Positions 46,764 to 56,186 are shown, counted from the first letter of the stretch. The stretch is DNA of 64,000 bases from Chloroherpetonaceae bacterium (GCA_028277445.1 JANQGG010000028.1:1-64000); one strand, 5' to 3'. The notes: generated by a model from the sequence alone, not told the origin. Numbers and translations are program-made.

Positions 46764-47273
46764 TTAATACACGCGTCTTAATTTCACATCGCTTAATGCC
46801 TGAAGCTTTTCCATTAAGTTAGAAAAGCCTGGTAAATTCTTTTTTACCGTAATTGAGTCACGCCCTGCCTCAGAAACCGAAACCACAAAATATTTAACCG
46901 GCGGGTTGAACGTTACGGGCTCCTGGTAAATTTCTTTAATGTCTTTTATTGACAACTCATTTACTTCCCCGTATCGGGTTTCATAGGTTAAGGCTTGTTG
47001 TGTTAGAGTAATTTTATCGCCCTGGTGGCCATTTTCAGCTTCAAACTTGATATTGTATTGTTGAGGCAATCCGAACGCAAGCATGGTTGCAATAAGTATC
47101 GCAAATGTTTTTACCACGCACCCCAGATCAATACCATATTTAAATTCACCGTATTTAAAAAAGACAGCCCAGGCCGCCGAAAAAAACAGCATGCTAAATA
47201 CCCATGTTATATAAGGATAGCTATTTAGCCAAAATTCCGGATAGGTAATCGGATACGAATAGACCTCCTGCAT
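46764..47273 (-). CDS. Membrane protein with PH-like C-terminal domain
   Basis: Protein of 169 residues. Two membrane helices (about 24-40 and 53-70) are followed by a soluble part with ITLTQQALTYETRYGEVNEL and SIKDIKEIYQEP, wording seen in bacterial PH-like (DUF304/YdbT-like) domains. The N-terminus is rich in Tyr and Trp. I do not know its function. It is 22 nt upstream of birA and co-directional, so it may share its transcript. Confidence 0.55.
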   Translation of the reverse strand: MQEVYSYPITYPEFWLNSYPYITWVFSMLFFSAAWAVFFKYGEFKYGIDLGCVVKTFAILIATMLAFGLPQQYNIKFEAENGHQGDKITLTQQALTYETRYGEVNELSIKDIKEIYQEPVTFNPPVKYFVVSVSEAGRDSITVKKNLPGFSNLMEKLQALSDVKLRRVY

Positions 47274-47370
47274 ATGTTCTTTGTGGTGTGTTTAAAAATT
47301 AATCCAAGAAGATAGGAGTTTCAACGCTGAAGGCCAAAAATGAATAAACCCAAATTGAGTTTTTGTAAAT

Positions 47371-47400
47371 AAAAATGGGCTTACATTGGTTGTAAGCCCA
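47371..47400 (-). terminator. Rho-independent terminator of glnN
   Basis: A perfect 10-bp stem (47376-47385 with 47391-47400) with a 5-nt loop, followed on the minus strand by TTTTT. It lies 24 nt past the glnN stop. Confidence 0.9.
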
Positions 47401-47423
47401 CCAAATTAAGTATTGGCATTTGA

Positions 47424-49583
47424 TCAATACTTGAAAAGTAGATCAAGGTAGCTTGGCAACGGCCACAGCTCTTGATCGACATATAATTCAAGTTCATCAA
47501 CAATCTGACGAAGTTCAACAGATTTTGGAAGAACATCGCTGGCACAGAATTTGGCTTTTGCCGATTCATCTTCCATTTCTTCCATTTTTTCAATTAATTC
47601 ATTGAGCTCTTCAGCGCCCTTCATGGTTTTAGCGATATCTTCAGCTATTTTCTTGTACAGCTCACCTTGAGCTTTCAGTGTATCAGATCCCAAACCAATC
47701 TGACTGGCCTGTTCAGAAAGAAGCTTGTAAGATTCACCCAATGAAGCCTGAAATTTTATACATGCCGGTAAGATCATAGAATCAATCAGTAACAACATCG
47801 TTTTCATCTCAATATCAACGGCCATCACATACTGCTCGGTACGTACATTATATCGGGAATCGATTTCCGGTGCACTTAAAACACCAAGCTTTTCAAATAT
47901 TTCACGATTTGATTGATCCAACCATACATCCAATGCTTCCGGTGTTGTTTTAAGATTTGGCAATCCATTTTCAGCCGCGTAATCTTGTAATTCCTGGCTG
48001 TAGTTATCGCCCTCAAAACGAACAGCTTTCGTTTCTTTAATGGCTTTTCTAACCACATCTAAAATCGCCGTATCTTTTTCTTTACCACCTTTTAACTCAT
48101 TTTCAAGATCATTAGCCAACTCACCCAAAGCTTCTGACATAACCGTGTTTAAAACGGTGTTTGGAATAGAAATCGGCATTGATGAAGGCACAGCGCGGAA
48201 CTCAAATTTGTTTCCTGTAAATGCAAATGGCGATGTACGGTTACGATCAGTGTTGTCTTTACTTACAACCGGCAAGTGAGAAATACCCAAATCCAAGAAT
48301 TGGCGCTCGCTGGCAGTTTTGACTTCACCATTTTCAATCTGATCAAGAATTTGAGTAAGCTGATGACCTAAAAATACAGTCATAACAGCAGGAGGCGCTT
48401 CGTTAGCTCCCAAACGATGATCATTTCCAACAGAAGCCACACCCGAACGAAGCAATGCGCCTCGTTTATGGACGGCTTTTAACACAGCAACCAGGAACAC
48501 CAGGAATTGAAGATTTTCTTCGGGTGTGTGACCAGGATCTAAAAAGTTTTCGCCATCAACAGTTGCAACAGACCAGTTGTTATGTTTTCCAGAACCGTTA
48601 ATAGCAGCAAATGGTTTTTCATGCAATAACAACGCCAAGCCTTTTCTGTTGGCCACTTTGCGCATCATATCCATAACGAGCAAGTTATGATCGGCAGCAA
48701 TATTGGCTTCTTCAAAAATCGGAGCAATTTCGAATTGGTGAGGCGCCACTTCGTTATGGCGGGTTTTTGCCGGAATACCCAGCTTATAGAGTTCTTTTTC
48801 AACTTCCTGCATGAAATCCAATGCACGCTCCGGAATAGATCCAAAATAGTGATCATCAAGCTGCTGGCCTTTTGGCGGCAAAGCGCCCAGAACTGTTCTG
48901 CCGCTCATCACCAAATCCGGTCGTTTTTCATACAACTCTTTATCAATCAAAAAGTATTCTTGTTCAGAACCAAGGAATGTTGTCACTTTTGGAACATCAG
49001 TGCGCCCCATAACACCAAGCAAACGTTTGGCCGCTTTATCAATGGCTGTCATTGAACGCAGCAATGGCGTTTTTTCATCTAATGCTTCACCGTGATAAGA
49101 AATAAATACGGTTGGAATACAGAGGGTAACACCCTGTGCTGACTGCATCAAAAAGGCCGGGCTGGTTGGATCCCAAGCCGTGTAACCACGTGCCTCAAAC
49201 GTGGTACGCATACCACCGGAAGGAAAACTGGAAGCATCAGGCTCACCTTGGCTTAATTGACTTCCTGAAAACCGTTCAATTACAGTACCATCTTTATCAA
49301 AACTTAAAAAGGCATCATGTTTTTCTGCGGTAGCTCCAGTCATCGGTTGGAACCAGTGGCAGTAGTGTGTGGCGCCATGTTCAATTGCCCATTCTTTCAT
49401 AGCATGTGCAACAACGCCGGCAGTTTCTGGCGCGAGCTTTTCACCATTTTTTATGGTTTGTTTTAATAAATAAAACACATCTTTTGGTAATTTTTCACGC
49501 ATAACATCCATATTGAATGTCAAGCTTCCAAACGATTCTGAAACTAATGAGCCTGCAAGGCTCCCATTATTTTCTGTAGCCAT
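47424..49583 (-). CDS. glnN: Type III glutamine synthetase
   Basis: Protein of 719 residues, the length of the large GSIII class found in Bacteroidota, Chlorobiota and cyanobacteria. The GSIII signatures GSEQEYFLIDKELY, EVAPHQFEIAPIFEEAN and INGSGKHNNWSV are intact. It forms glutamine from glutamate and ammonia. It lies 46 nt after the lrp gene on the same strand, so the regulator is probably made from the same transcript. Confidence 0.95.
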   Translation of the reverse strand: MATENNGSLAGSLVSESFGSLTFNMDVMREKLPKDVFYLLKQTIKNGEKLAPETAGVVAHAMKEWAIEHGATHYCHWFQPMTGATAEKHDAFLSFDKDGTVIERFSGSQLSQGEPDASSFPSGGMRTTFEARGYTAWDPTSPAFLMQSAQGVTLCIPTVFISYHGEALDEKTPLLRSMTAIDKAAKRLLGVMGRTDVPKVTTFLGSEQEYFLIDKELYEKRPDLVMSGRTVLGALPPKGQQLDDHYFGSIPERALDFMQEVEKELYKLGIPAKTRHNEVAPHQFEIAPIFEEANIAADHNLLVMDMMRKVANRKGLALLLHEKPFAAINGSGKHNNWSVATVDGENFLDPGHTPEENLQFLVFLVAVLKAVHKRGALLRSGVASVGNDHRLGANEAPPAVMTVFLGHQLTQILDQIENGEVKTASERQFLDLGISHLPVVSKDNTDRNRTSPFAFTGNKFEFRAVPSSMPISIPNTVLNTVMSEALGELANDLENELKGGKEKDTAILDVVRKAIKETKAVRFEGDNYSQELQDYAAENGLPNLKTTPEALDVWLDQSNREIFEKLGVLSAPEIDSRYNVRTEQYVMAVDIEMKTMLLLIDSMILPACIKFQASLGESYKLLSEQASQIGLGSDTLKAQGELYKKIAEDIAKTMKGAEELNELIEKMEEMEDESAKAKFCASDVLPKSVELRQIVDELELYVDQELWPLPSYLDLLFKY

Positions 49584-49629
49584 TTTCTTGTTATTATTAT
49601 TGTTATAGAGATGATCAGTTTAAATTTTC

Positions 49630-50166
49630 TTATTTATCGTGTTGCTTTTGCGAACCTTTTCTGCCGCCAATCTCCGTAATCCTTACATTTTCAAAATCCT
49701 TAAATGATTTTTCAGCGGGTAGATTCACCGTCTCTTTTATTGTGGATAAAACAAAACTCGTATCTGTTCCTACAACGCCCGTCCAGGATTGAATACGAGC
49801 CAACAACTTTTCCAAAGAACCGGTATTTTTAGTTTTGACTTTCAACATATGCGATCCTTCACCCGTAATTGAATAGCACTCCAAAACTTCATCTTCTTTA
49901 ATGACGTGCTTGGCAAAATTATCGTAGTGCTTCGAGGATTCCATTCTTACACGAATGAACGATGTGATATCATAACCAAGCATTTTTTCATCAACCAATA
50001 GCGTATAGCCTTTAATTATGCCACGTCGTTCGAGTTTTTCTAAACGCTCGCTCACCGATGGAATGGAAAGGCCAACCGCTTCGGCCAATTCATTTCGGCG
50101 AATTCTTCCCTGCTCATTGAGCATATCAAGAAGCTTTAAATCAATGGTGTCAATATGCCAAGTCAT
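49630..50166 (-). CDS. lrp: Lrp/AsnC-family transcriptional regulator
   Basis: Protein of 178 residues. An N-terminal helix-turn-helix (DLKLLDMLNEQGRIRRNELA, SIPSVSERLEKLERRG) is followed by an alpha-beta RAM ligand domain (GYDITSFIRV, YSITGEGSHMLKV). About 20 basic C-terminal residues exceed the common length. It is the first gene of a pair with glnN and may sense an amino acid and control nitrogen assimilation (inference). Confidence 0.9.
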   Translation of the reverse strand: MTWHIDTIDLKLLDMLNEQGRIRRNELAEAVGLSIPSVSERLEKLERRGIIKGYTLLVDEKMLGYDITSFIRVRMESSKHYDNFAKHVIKEDEVLECYSITGEGSHMLKVKTKNTGSLEKLLARIQSWTGVVGTDTSFVLSTIKETVNLPAEKSFKDFENVRITEIGGRKGSQKQHDK

Positions 50167-50220
50167 TTTTCCTACCGTCCTGTATAAAAGTTATAAAATA
50201 TATTGTATAAACAGTTTTTT

Positions 50221-50237
50221 TCCTAATAAAATTAGGA
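50221..50237 (-). promoter_or_regulatory. Dyad upstream of lrp
   Basis: A perfect 7-bp inverted repeat (TCCTAAT and ATTAGGA) around AAA, 55 nt upstream of the lrp start. It could be an autoregulatory site. No similar copy was spotted elsewhere in the window. Confidence 0.3.
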
Positions 50238-50451
50238 TTAAAATTATTTTAACTGAAAAAAGTTAGGTATTAATATGCGTAATACCAAATATTTTCTACA
50301 AAAAAGTAGATTTATCACATGATTCAATCAAAGTATGGTTTATAAATATCATTTAATTGGGATTTTAACCATGAAAGATTAACTTTAGTCAAATCATAAG
50401 TACTTACCCAAAAAAATTATCAACCAATATTTGCTTTTAAGGAGATCCGAT

Positions 50452-50700
50452 ATGGCTGAAGAAACCAAAACATCTGCGGCTGCCGCACCGGCTAGCAAAT
50501 CTCAAAAACCTGCTGAAAACGCTGCTGAGCAAACCACAGAAAGTAATGACGCGGGTTTTAAATTTGTTAGTGAACGAGAAAATTTTAATGAAATGTCCGG
50601 CGCCGATCATGCCAGATTTGTACTAGGTACGATTACCTCATTACCAATGTTTGCATTAAAATCCGTAGCAAACGCGTTTAAAAATCAGTTTACAAAATAA
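50452..50700 (+). CDS. Small Ala-rich protein of unknown function, strong translation signal
   Basis: Protein of 82 residues from the ATG at 50452, which has AAGGAG at 50439-50444. The first 40 residues are low-complexity Ala/Ser/Lys/Glu. The rest (ARFVLGTITSLPMFALKSVA) forms an amphipathic or membrane-peripheral helix. No family recognised. It has its own 285-nt upstream gap and a terminator, so it is a single-gene transcript, perhaps abundant. The function is unknown. Confidence 0.6.
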   Translation: MAEETKTSAAAAPASKSQKPAENAAEQTTESNDAGFKFVSERENFNEMSGADHARFVLGTITSLPMFALKSVANAFKNQFTK

Positions 50701-50723
50701 ATTGATTATTAAAATCTATACTT

Positions 50724-50749
50724 AAACCCACTTTCTTGTGGGTTTTTTT
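50724..50749 (+). terminator. Rho-independent terminator after the small Ala-rich gene
   Basis: An 8-bp stem (50724-50731 with 50738-50745), 6-nt loop and T-run, 23 nt after the stop. Confidence 0.88.
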
Positions 50750-50835
50750 ATCACGTGTCTTTAAATGCATATAGTTTGCACGGAAGATTCATTGTATTAT
50801 ATTTGTGATACCGGTTGAAAATAACAGCTCCTAAA

Positions 50836-51222
50836 ATGAAACACTTGATTTCATACTCACCCCCATTGGCTAAAAGCCTCGGCATTAGTGGGATGGTATC
50901 AGCGCTTATAGGAGTTTTGTTTTTCTTTCAGCTGGAAATCTCAGCCTTTCATACCCATAGCTCTCCTTGCGACATAACCGAAACTTGCCACACGGATGTG
51001 CATGGCTCAGAGTGCGAGTCGGAGCATGAGACCGAACACGAGGAGCACTCCTGCCAAGTCTGTATTTTTAAAGCGTCGCTTCACAGTGTTCTGGCTACCC
51101 AGCCATTTATTCTTTCAGACACTTCACTAACTCAAATCAACTACCTGCATCGGGGCATTCTATTACCTCTTTCTTATTTAACCCATTTTCAACCTTCTCG
51201 CGCACCTCCTCAACAGGCTTAG
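50836..51222 (+). CDS. Exported His/Cys-rich protein, DUF2946-like
   Basis: Protein of 128 residues from the ATG at 50836 (a TTG at 50815 would add seven). A hydrophobic segment (about 18-36) is followed by FHTHSSPCDITETCHTDVHG and the acidic, His-rich SECESEHETEHEEHSCQVC. This dense His/Cys/Glu stretch suggests metal binding, and the HSCQVC motif resembles DUF2946-like proteins of copper or zinc loci. It is upstream of a lipoprotein and a TonB receptor in the same direction. The metal cannot be inferred. Confidence 0.6.
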   Translation: MKHLISYSPPLAKSLGISGMVSALIGVLFFFQLEISAFHTHSSPCDITETCHTDVHGSECESEHETEHEEHSCQVCIFKASLHSVLATQPFILSDTSLTQINYLHRGILLPLSYLTHFQPSRAPPQQA

Positions 51223-51283
51223 CTAATAACATTCAAAACTAAGCTATTACATATTTTTCAACTAAACTGCGTACGGAGGAATT

Positions 51284-52168
51284 ATGCGCGTTAATACTTA
51301 TTCAGCTTTTAGTAAGCTATGGATTGTTGCACTCCTTTTTTCAACACTTTCTTTTGCTGTTGGATGTGACGATGATGATCCGCTTTCACCACCAGAAGAC
51401 CATTTTGAAGCTGTTGGATTGCAGATTGTTCAATCCGGTAATGTGATTTTCAGCTATTACGGACCGGATTACGCACCAGGCACAACCCTGACTGATGATA
51501 CCATCAAAATATCGCAAGGATTAACTGATCATTGGGATGTTAAATTCTATGACGAAGACAGCCTTGTCATCGATCCGCCTGATGATGCCGATAAATCGTT
51601 TAGCGCTGTTTTTTCGGATCCAACTGTGGCTGAACTTTGGTGGCATGAAGGTGAAGAAGGCGAATTTGAATTCCACATGAAAGGCCTCAAGGAAGGCTAT
51701 ACCACGGTTGAGTTTAAAGTTATGCACAACGACCACGCTGATTTTACCACCTTGCCAATTCCGGTTTTAGTTGATACTACGGTTAATCATGGCCCCCCTG
51801 TCGAAGTACAGCTGAAAGACGAAGACAGTGGCGATTTGCTGGCGACATCGTATGAAAAGACTTCAAGTTCCACATCAACCGATACTATTTTGGTTACAAA
51901 TGGTGAAACAACCGATCATATCGTTGCATACTTTTTTGATGCTAACGACATTAAATTTCAACCGGGTGTGCCACCTCATAGCTTAGAGGTTACCAGTTCC
52001 AACACAGCCATTGCAGATATTACTGGCCAGGAACCCGGGGAGCCCTGGGCCTTTAAAATTGAAGGTAAGTCGGAAGGAAAAACTCAAATAACCGTGAAAA
52101 TTCTTCACGATGGCAGTCTTGGCAAAGAGTTTAAGCCTATTTCAGTTAAAGTGACACCAACACCTTAA
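51284..52168 (+). CDS. Surface lipoprotein with two repeated domains
   Basis: Protein of 294 residues. The signal peptide ends AVGC at about residue 28, followed by DDDD. Two copies of about 115 residues follow: the first has DDTIKISQGLTDHWDVKFYD and HEGEEGEFEFHMKGLKEG, the second DTILVTNGETTDHIVAYFFD and EPGEPWAFKIEGKSEG. These line up unit by unit. No named family recognised. The start has GGAGGA (51275-51280), the strongest ribosome binding site nearby. It is 1 nt before the TonB receptor gene, so the two probably form a receptor-lipoprotein pair (inference). Confidence 0.7.
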   Translation: MRVNTYSAFSKLWIVALLFSTLSFAVGCDDDDPLSPPEDHFEAVGLQIVQSGNVIFSYYGPDYAPGTTLTDDTIKISQGLTDHWDVKFYDEDSLVIDPPDDADKSFSAVFSDPTVAELWWHEGEEGEFEFHMKGLKEGYTTVEFKVMHNDHADFTTLPIPVLVDTTVNHGPPVEVQLKDEDSGDLLATSYEKTSSSTSTDTILVTNGETTDHIVAYFFDANDIKFQPGVPPHSLEVTSSNTAIADITGQEPGEPWAFKIEGKSEGKTQITVKILHDGSLGKEFKPISVKVTPTP

Positions 52169-52169
52169 C

Positions 52170-54389
52170 ATGTACATTTTTAGTCTAACAGGTCGCCCTT
52201 TGGTGGCGGCCTGTTTCATAATGATTTTTTCCCTGGACTTATTTGGGGCGCAGCAGCCAGTTAGGTTCTCAGGGGTAATCCTTGATATGCTCACCCATCA
52301 ACCGGTGATTAATGCAACAGTTAAGGTTCTTAACCAAACCATTACCAGTGATAAAAAAGGGCAGTTTGCTTTTCAGGGCACGGATAACAAGCCATTTGAA
52401 ATTCTCATCTCACACGAGTCTTACCACTCAACCACCCAGGAAATAGATCACAAAACCTATGCCCAACAAAAGATTGTGATCTTATTAAAGCCTAAAATTT
52501 ACAGAACCGACCCGATTTTGGTTACCGCTAAACATACCCATAACAAGCTGGAGCATATCGCTGAAAAAAGTAATGTGTTAGAAGGCAAAGACCTTGAGAA
52601 AAAATTAAGCTCGAACCTTGCTTCAACATTGAAAAATGAAACCGGCATTGCGATGAGATCTATGGGGCCAGCGCCTGCAAGGCCAGTTTTAAGAGGACTT
52701 GGCTCAGACCGGGTTTTGATCAGCGAAGACGGGCAAACAACGGTTGACCTTTCGACTACCTCACCAGACCATGCTGTGACAATTGATCCATTTTCTTCAG
52801 AACGCATTGAAGTTATTCGCGGGCCAAAAATCTTGCTGCAAACCTCAACAACCATTGGCGGTGTCATTAATGTGGTTCGTCACGATATTCCACAATCCCT
52901 GAAAGACGCTATAACAGGTAACTTTGGCTTGTATGGCGAAAGCGCTAATTCGGGGTATTTAGGCTCAGCCCAAGCCGAAATTCCCCTTAAACCCTTTGCC
53001 ATTAAAGGGATGGTTAGCCGCAGAAAAACCGATGATTTGCAAACCCCAAAAACTAAATTACAAAATTCCCAGTCTGAAAATTTCTCCGCTATCGCCGGTG
53101 CGAGTTGGATTGGCGACTTAGGATTTGTGGGGAGTTCATTGAAACATTTCAGCTTGGATTATGGTATTCCCGGTGGATTTGTTGGGGCTCACCCTAATGG
53201 TGTGTTCATTGAAATGAAAAAAGACCAGATGGATATCAAATCAAGATTGTATTCAGATGGTGGTTTGTTTTCTTCCATTGAAACCCACCTCAGTTTTTCT
53301 GATTACTATCATAAGGAGATAGAATCCAATGGGTCGGTGGGCGCAGAGTTTAAGATCTTGAATTACCAGGGTTTTGTTCATTTCAACCATCTTAAAAGTG
53401 GAATTTTTAACCAGGGCACGCTTGGTCTATCTTTCCATGTGCGCAATTTCGATATAGGAGGTAATGTTTTTACCTCGCCCAGTCTCTCTAAAAATGCGTC
53501 CTTATACGTCTTTGAATCTATTGTTCTTAACCGGTTAACACTGGAATTTGGCGGACGGTTAAACTACGATGTCATTACCCCGGACAAAGAAAAACCTGAT
53601 GCCAATATTGGCTTTGTAAGGGAACGGGATTTTTTCACTACTGCGTTTTCGGCGTCTCTGTTATATGAACTCACTAAAAACTGGTCGATTGGGGGAAATT
53701 TAAGTCAATCATCTCGCGTCCCCTCAATCGAGGAGTTGTATTCCGAAGGGCCGCATTTGGCCGCTTATTCTTACGAAGTTGGCAATCCTGATTTAAATAG
53801 TGAGTTTGGATTAGGCGCAGAGCTATTTAATTATGTGGAATCTGAAAACTTCAATCTGTTAGCCACCTTTTTTTGGTACGACCTCAACACATTCATAGTT
53901 CCCAGAAATACCGGAGAGTTTAATTACCGTCTCTTGTTGCCAATTTACCAAACCGTTGGCGAGCCAGCTCAATTATTTGGCGGTGAATTCAATTTTAATT
54001 TATCCATTTCTAAGAAACTGGGTTTTACAACTTCAGCCAGTTACACACAAGGTGAGTTTTCTAACAGAAATCATGCGTTGCCTTTAATTCCACCGTTAAA
54101 AGGAACATTCGGATTAAATGGCCATATTGATGATTTTGACTGGGATATTGAATGGGTATGGGCTGCCAGCCAAAACCGAACCGATGAGTTTGAAGAGTCT
54201 ACCGAGGGTTATGCCATTTTAAATGCCAGTGTGTTGTATTCATTCATGACGGGCTCTCAGGTACATAACCTCTCATTTACAGTGGAAAACCTGTTTAACA
54301 CCGAGTACCGCAATCACCTCTCACGTGTGAAAAGCATCATGCCGGAAGCCGGCACAAATGTGCGTCTGACGTATAAAATTTACTATTAG
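52170..54389 (+). CDS. TonB-dependent outer-membrane receptor, ZnuD-like
   Basis: Protein of 739 residues. A signal peptide leads to a carboxypeptidase-regulatory-like beta domain (about 30-110), a plug (LSSNLASTLKNETGIAMRSM, RPVLRGLGSDRVLISEDGQT, FSSERIEVIRGPKILL) and a 22-strand-type barrel ending LTYKIYY. The segment DYGIPGGFVGAHPNG resembles the loop region of zinc receptors (ZnuD), but the His-rich insert typical of ZnuD is absent. It would import a metal or metal chelate using TonB energy. The upstream His/Cys-rich protein and lipoprotein fit a metal role (inference). Confidence 0.78.
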   Translation: MYIFSLTGRPLVAACFIMIFSLDLFGAQQPVRFSGVILDMLTHQPVINATVKVLNQTITSDKKGQFAFQGTDNKPFEILISHESYHSTTQEIDHKTYAQQKIVILLKPKIYRTDPILVTAKHTHNKLEHIAEKSNVLEGKDLEKKLSSNLASTLKNETGIAMRSMGPAPARPVLRGLGSDRVLISEDGQTTVDLSTTSPDHAVTIDPFSSERIEVIRGPKILLQTSTTIGGVINVVRHDIPQSLKDAITGNFGLYGESANSGYLGSAQAEIPLKPFAIKGMVSRRKTDDLQTPKTKLQNSQSENFSAIAGASWIGDLGFVGSSLKHFSLDYGIPGGFVGAHPNGVFIEMKKDQMDIKSRLYSDGGLFSSIETHLSFSDYYHKEIESNGSVGAEFKILNYQGFVHFNHLKSGIFNQGTLGLSFHVRNFDIGGNVFTSPSLSKNASLYVFESIVLNRLTLEFGGRLNYDVITPDKEKPDANIGFVRERDFFTTAFSASLLYELTKNWSIGGNLSQSSRVPSIEELYSEGPHLAAYSYEVGNPDLNSEFGLGAELFNYVESENFNLLATFFWYDLNTFIVPRNTGEFNYRLLLPIYQTVGEPAQLFGGEFNFNLSISKKLGFTTSASYTQGEFSNRNHALPLIPPLKGTFGLNGHIDDFDWDIEWVWAASQNRTDEFEESTEGYAILNASVLYSFMTGSQVHNLSFTVENLFNTEYRNHLSRVKSIMPEAGTNVRLTYKIYY

Positions 54390-54398
54390 AACGTGATT

Positions 54399-55637
54399 TT
54401 AAATCTTCTCGGGTTGCTTTGAGAGCTTTTTGGAAGCTGATTTTAGCAGTAGTTTCCCGCTTTTATCCACAACGATTGTATCGCCGGCGTCTTCTTCTGT
54501 TGGGCAGGTATGAATCTCTTTGGCGTAGAGTTTTTCGAGGAAATATTTATCGCGGCAAAAGGCGTTAAAAACCTCTTGGGAAAGCAACCAAATGTAGACA
54601 AATTTATCATCTTTTTCAGTAAGGATATATGAATATCTTCCGCTGCGAACATGTTTCATGATGCTTTTGGCATAACGCGTCGGATCAATCCAGGGTAGTT
54701 CCGTAACCGGCGGCTTTTCATCTTGGAACTCCACCAAAAAAACTTTTTTGATCATACTGTGACTCAGAAAACCCTGTACGCGCGTCAGAACATTTTCGTT
54801 ATAAGAATTGATAAACCCTTCCAGTTCATGATGATGCGGCGAAGCAAAAAGCTCATGAAACAAATGATGAAGATAATGAGCCTCGCGTTTGGGAATAAAT
54901 CGCGTGTCTTTATTGACGCTGCTCATCAAGTACCTTGAAAGCTCGCCAAGATATACAATTGCCGGGTTATGATTTTTCATCAATTTTCTAACGGTTGTGC
55001 CGCCGGTTACGCCAATTGCAAATAAAATTGCCAGTGTAATCGCTGTTGTTTTGCGATCGGCTTCGGCCTGTTTTTCACGTTCAAAGAGCACATCGATATC
55101 CTCACCGGCAAGAACTTTGTCTGGCTGAATGCTCAGCGGCATTTCTTTTGGAGTAACTTCAAACCTTAGCGGCAAAACTTCAAGCTCATAACGCTCGGTT
55201 TTACCAATCCGGTGCAATACGGTTTCCATGGTTGGCAGACCGGCGTCGAATAGTCGCTCTGTTGAAAGTTTTTCTATAAAAATTTTTGCGGGAGAAATAA
55301 ACCAATCACCGGCTTGGCTTAAGGTGACTTTAATTGAAGCAATATGCCTGGAAAAATATCGCTGCCCATTGATAACCATTGGGCGATCAACCACTTGCCT
55401 TGGCACAGGAAGAAATTCGCCTTCCACACTCCAAAAACTTCGGCCTTTGAGAACATCCACTTCACGATTGGGTTTTGTTGAATAAAGCGTATAGGAAAGA
55501 ATGGCCGATTCACCTTCCACCAGTTGCGATGCATTGCTTTTGATCACAACAAATTCCCTGGCTTCAGCCGATGAAATGATAACTTCAGGTAAGAGGGCAA
55601 GGGTTAGTATTAGTATGATCTTCAAACAACGCATCAT
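54399..55637 (-). CDS. BatD-like membrane protein
   Basis: Protein of 412 residues. A signal peptide (about 1-25) precedes an Ig-like domain (about 30-175) with LVEGESAILSYTLYS and LSQAGDWFISPAKI, characteristic of BatD (aerotolerance) proteins. A membrane helix lies at about 200-222, and a cytoplasmic C-half with helical and alpha-beta parts follows. No BatA/BatB or MoxR genes are nearby, so it is an orphan. The C-half has no recognised match. Confidence 0.6.
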   Translation of the reverse strand: MMRCLKIILILTLALLPEVIISSAEAREFVVIKSNASQLVEGESAILSYTLYSTKPNREVDVLKGRSFWSVEGEFLPVPRQVVDRPMVINGQRYFSRHIASIKVTLSQAGDWFISPAKIFIEKLSTERLFDAGLPTMETVLHRIGKTERYELEVLPLRFEVTPKEMPLSIQPDKVLAGEDIDVLFEREKQAEADRKTTAITLAILFAIGVTGGTTVRKLMKNHNPAIVYLGELSRYLMSSVNKDTRFIPKREAHYLHHLFHELFASPHHHELEGFINSYNENVLTRVQGFLSHSMIKKVFLVEFQDEKPPVTELPWIDPTRYAKSIMKHVRSGRYSYILTEKDDKFVYIWLLSQEVFNAFCRDKYFLEKLYAKEIHTCPTEEDAGDTIVVDKSGKLLLKSASKKLSKQPEKI

Positions 55638-56186
55638 TATCCCGACATTTACGCTTCAAAAAATTCTATAACCTGGCTAATCTTGACTTTCGAACATATA
55701 ATTTATTTAAAACTTTCCCAAGACCCTGATTTCCAGATTAATTTTTCCGGACATGTATTAACCCGGTATTTTTGTAATAGCATTATTTTCTTTCCTGAAT
55801 TGGTCACCAGGCAAGGAGCTTGCCGAAGCATAGACGAAGGGGTATACATTGCAAAATCGGTCATTGAGCGTAGCCGAAATGCCGATTTTTTTTAGAAAAC
55901 ATCAACTATTCTGATTATTAGCTCACACTGATCCATTCGGTGAGAGTATGATCATTTTTAGGGATTGTTATCAAATCATGATTAAAAAAGCTCCACCCTT
56001 GTCATGTAGCATTTTTTTGCCATCGTTATGGATCGCCCCGATAAACCGGATGATGCCATTAAATGTAGACGAAATGATTTTTCACTTAAGAAAACATCAT
56101 ATTTTTCAAACCAGCTTAAGATGCAAAATGTTGGATTTTGTATATTTGGCATCATTTATTAACAGCTTTAGAAAGGATTTTATACC
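55638..56186. other. Intergenic region with decayed repeats
   Basis: About 550 nt between divergent genes. It includes repeat-like wording (AGGCAAGGAGCTTGCCGAAG near 55808-55827, and CATTGAGCGTAGCCGAAATG near 55862-55881) and short frames (55683-55895 and 55948-56190) with no family match or ribosome binding site. GAAAGGA at 56171-56177 is the ribosome binding site of the next gene. Confidence 0.5.
55853..55892 (+). terminator. Hairpin with T-run inside repeat
   Basis: AAAATCGG (55853-55860) pairs with CCGATTTT (55882-55889), enclosing the REP-like CATTGAGCG...AAATG unit, and is followed by TTT. It could terminate transcription, but no plus-strand gene ends nearby. Confidence 0.4.
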
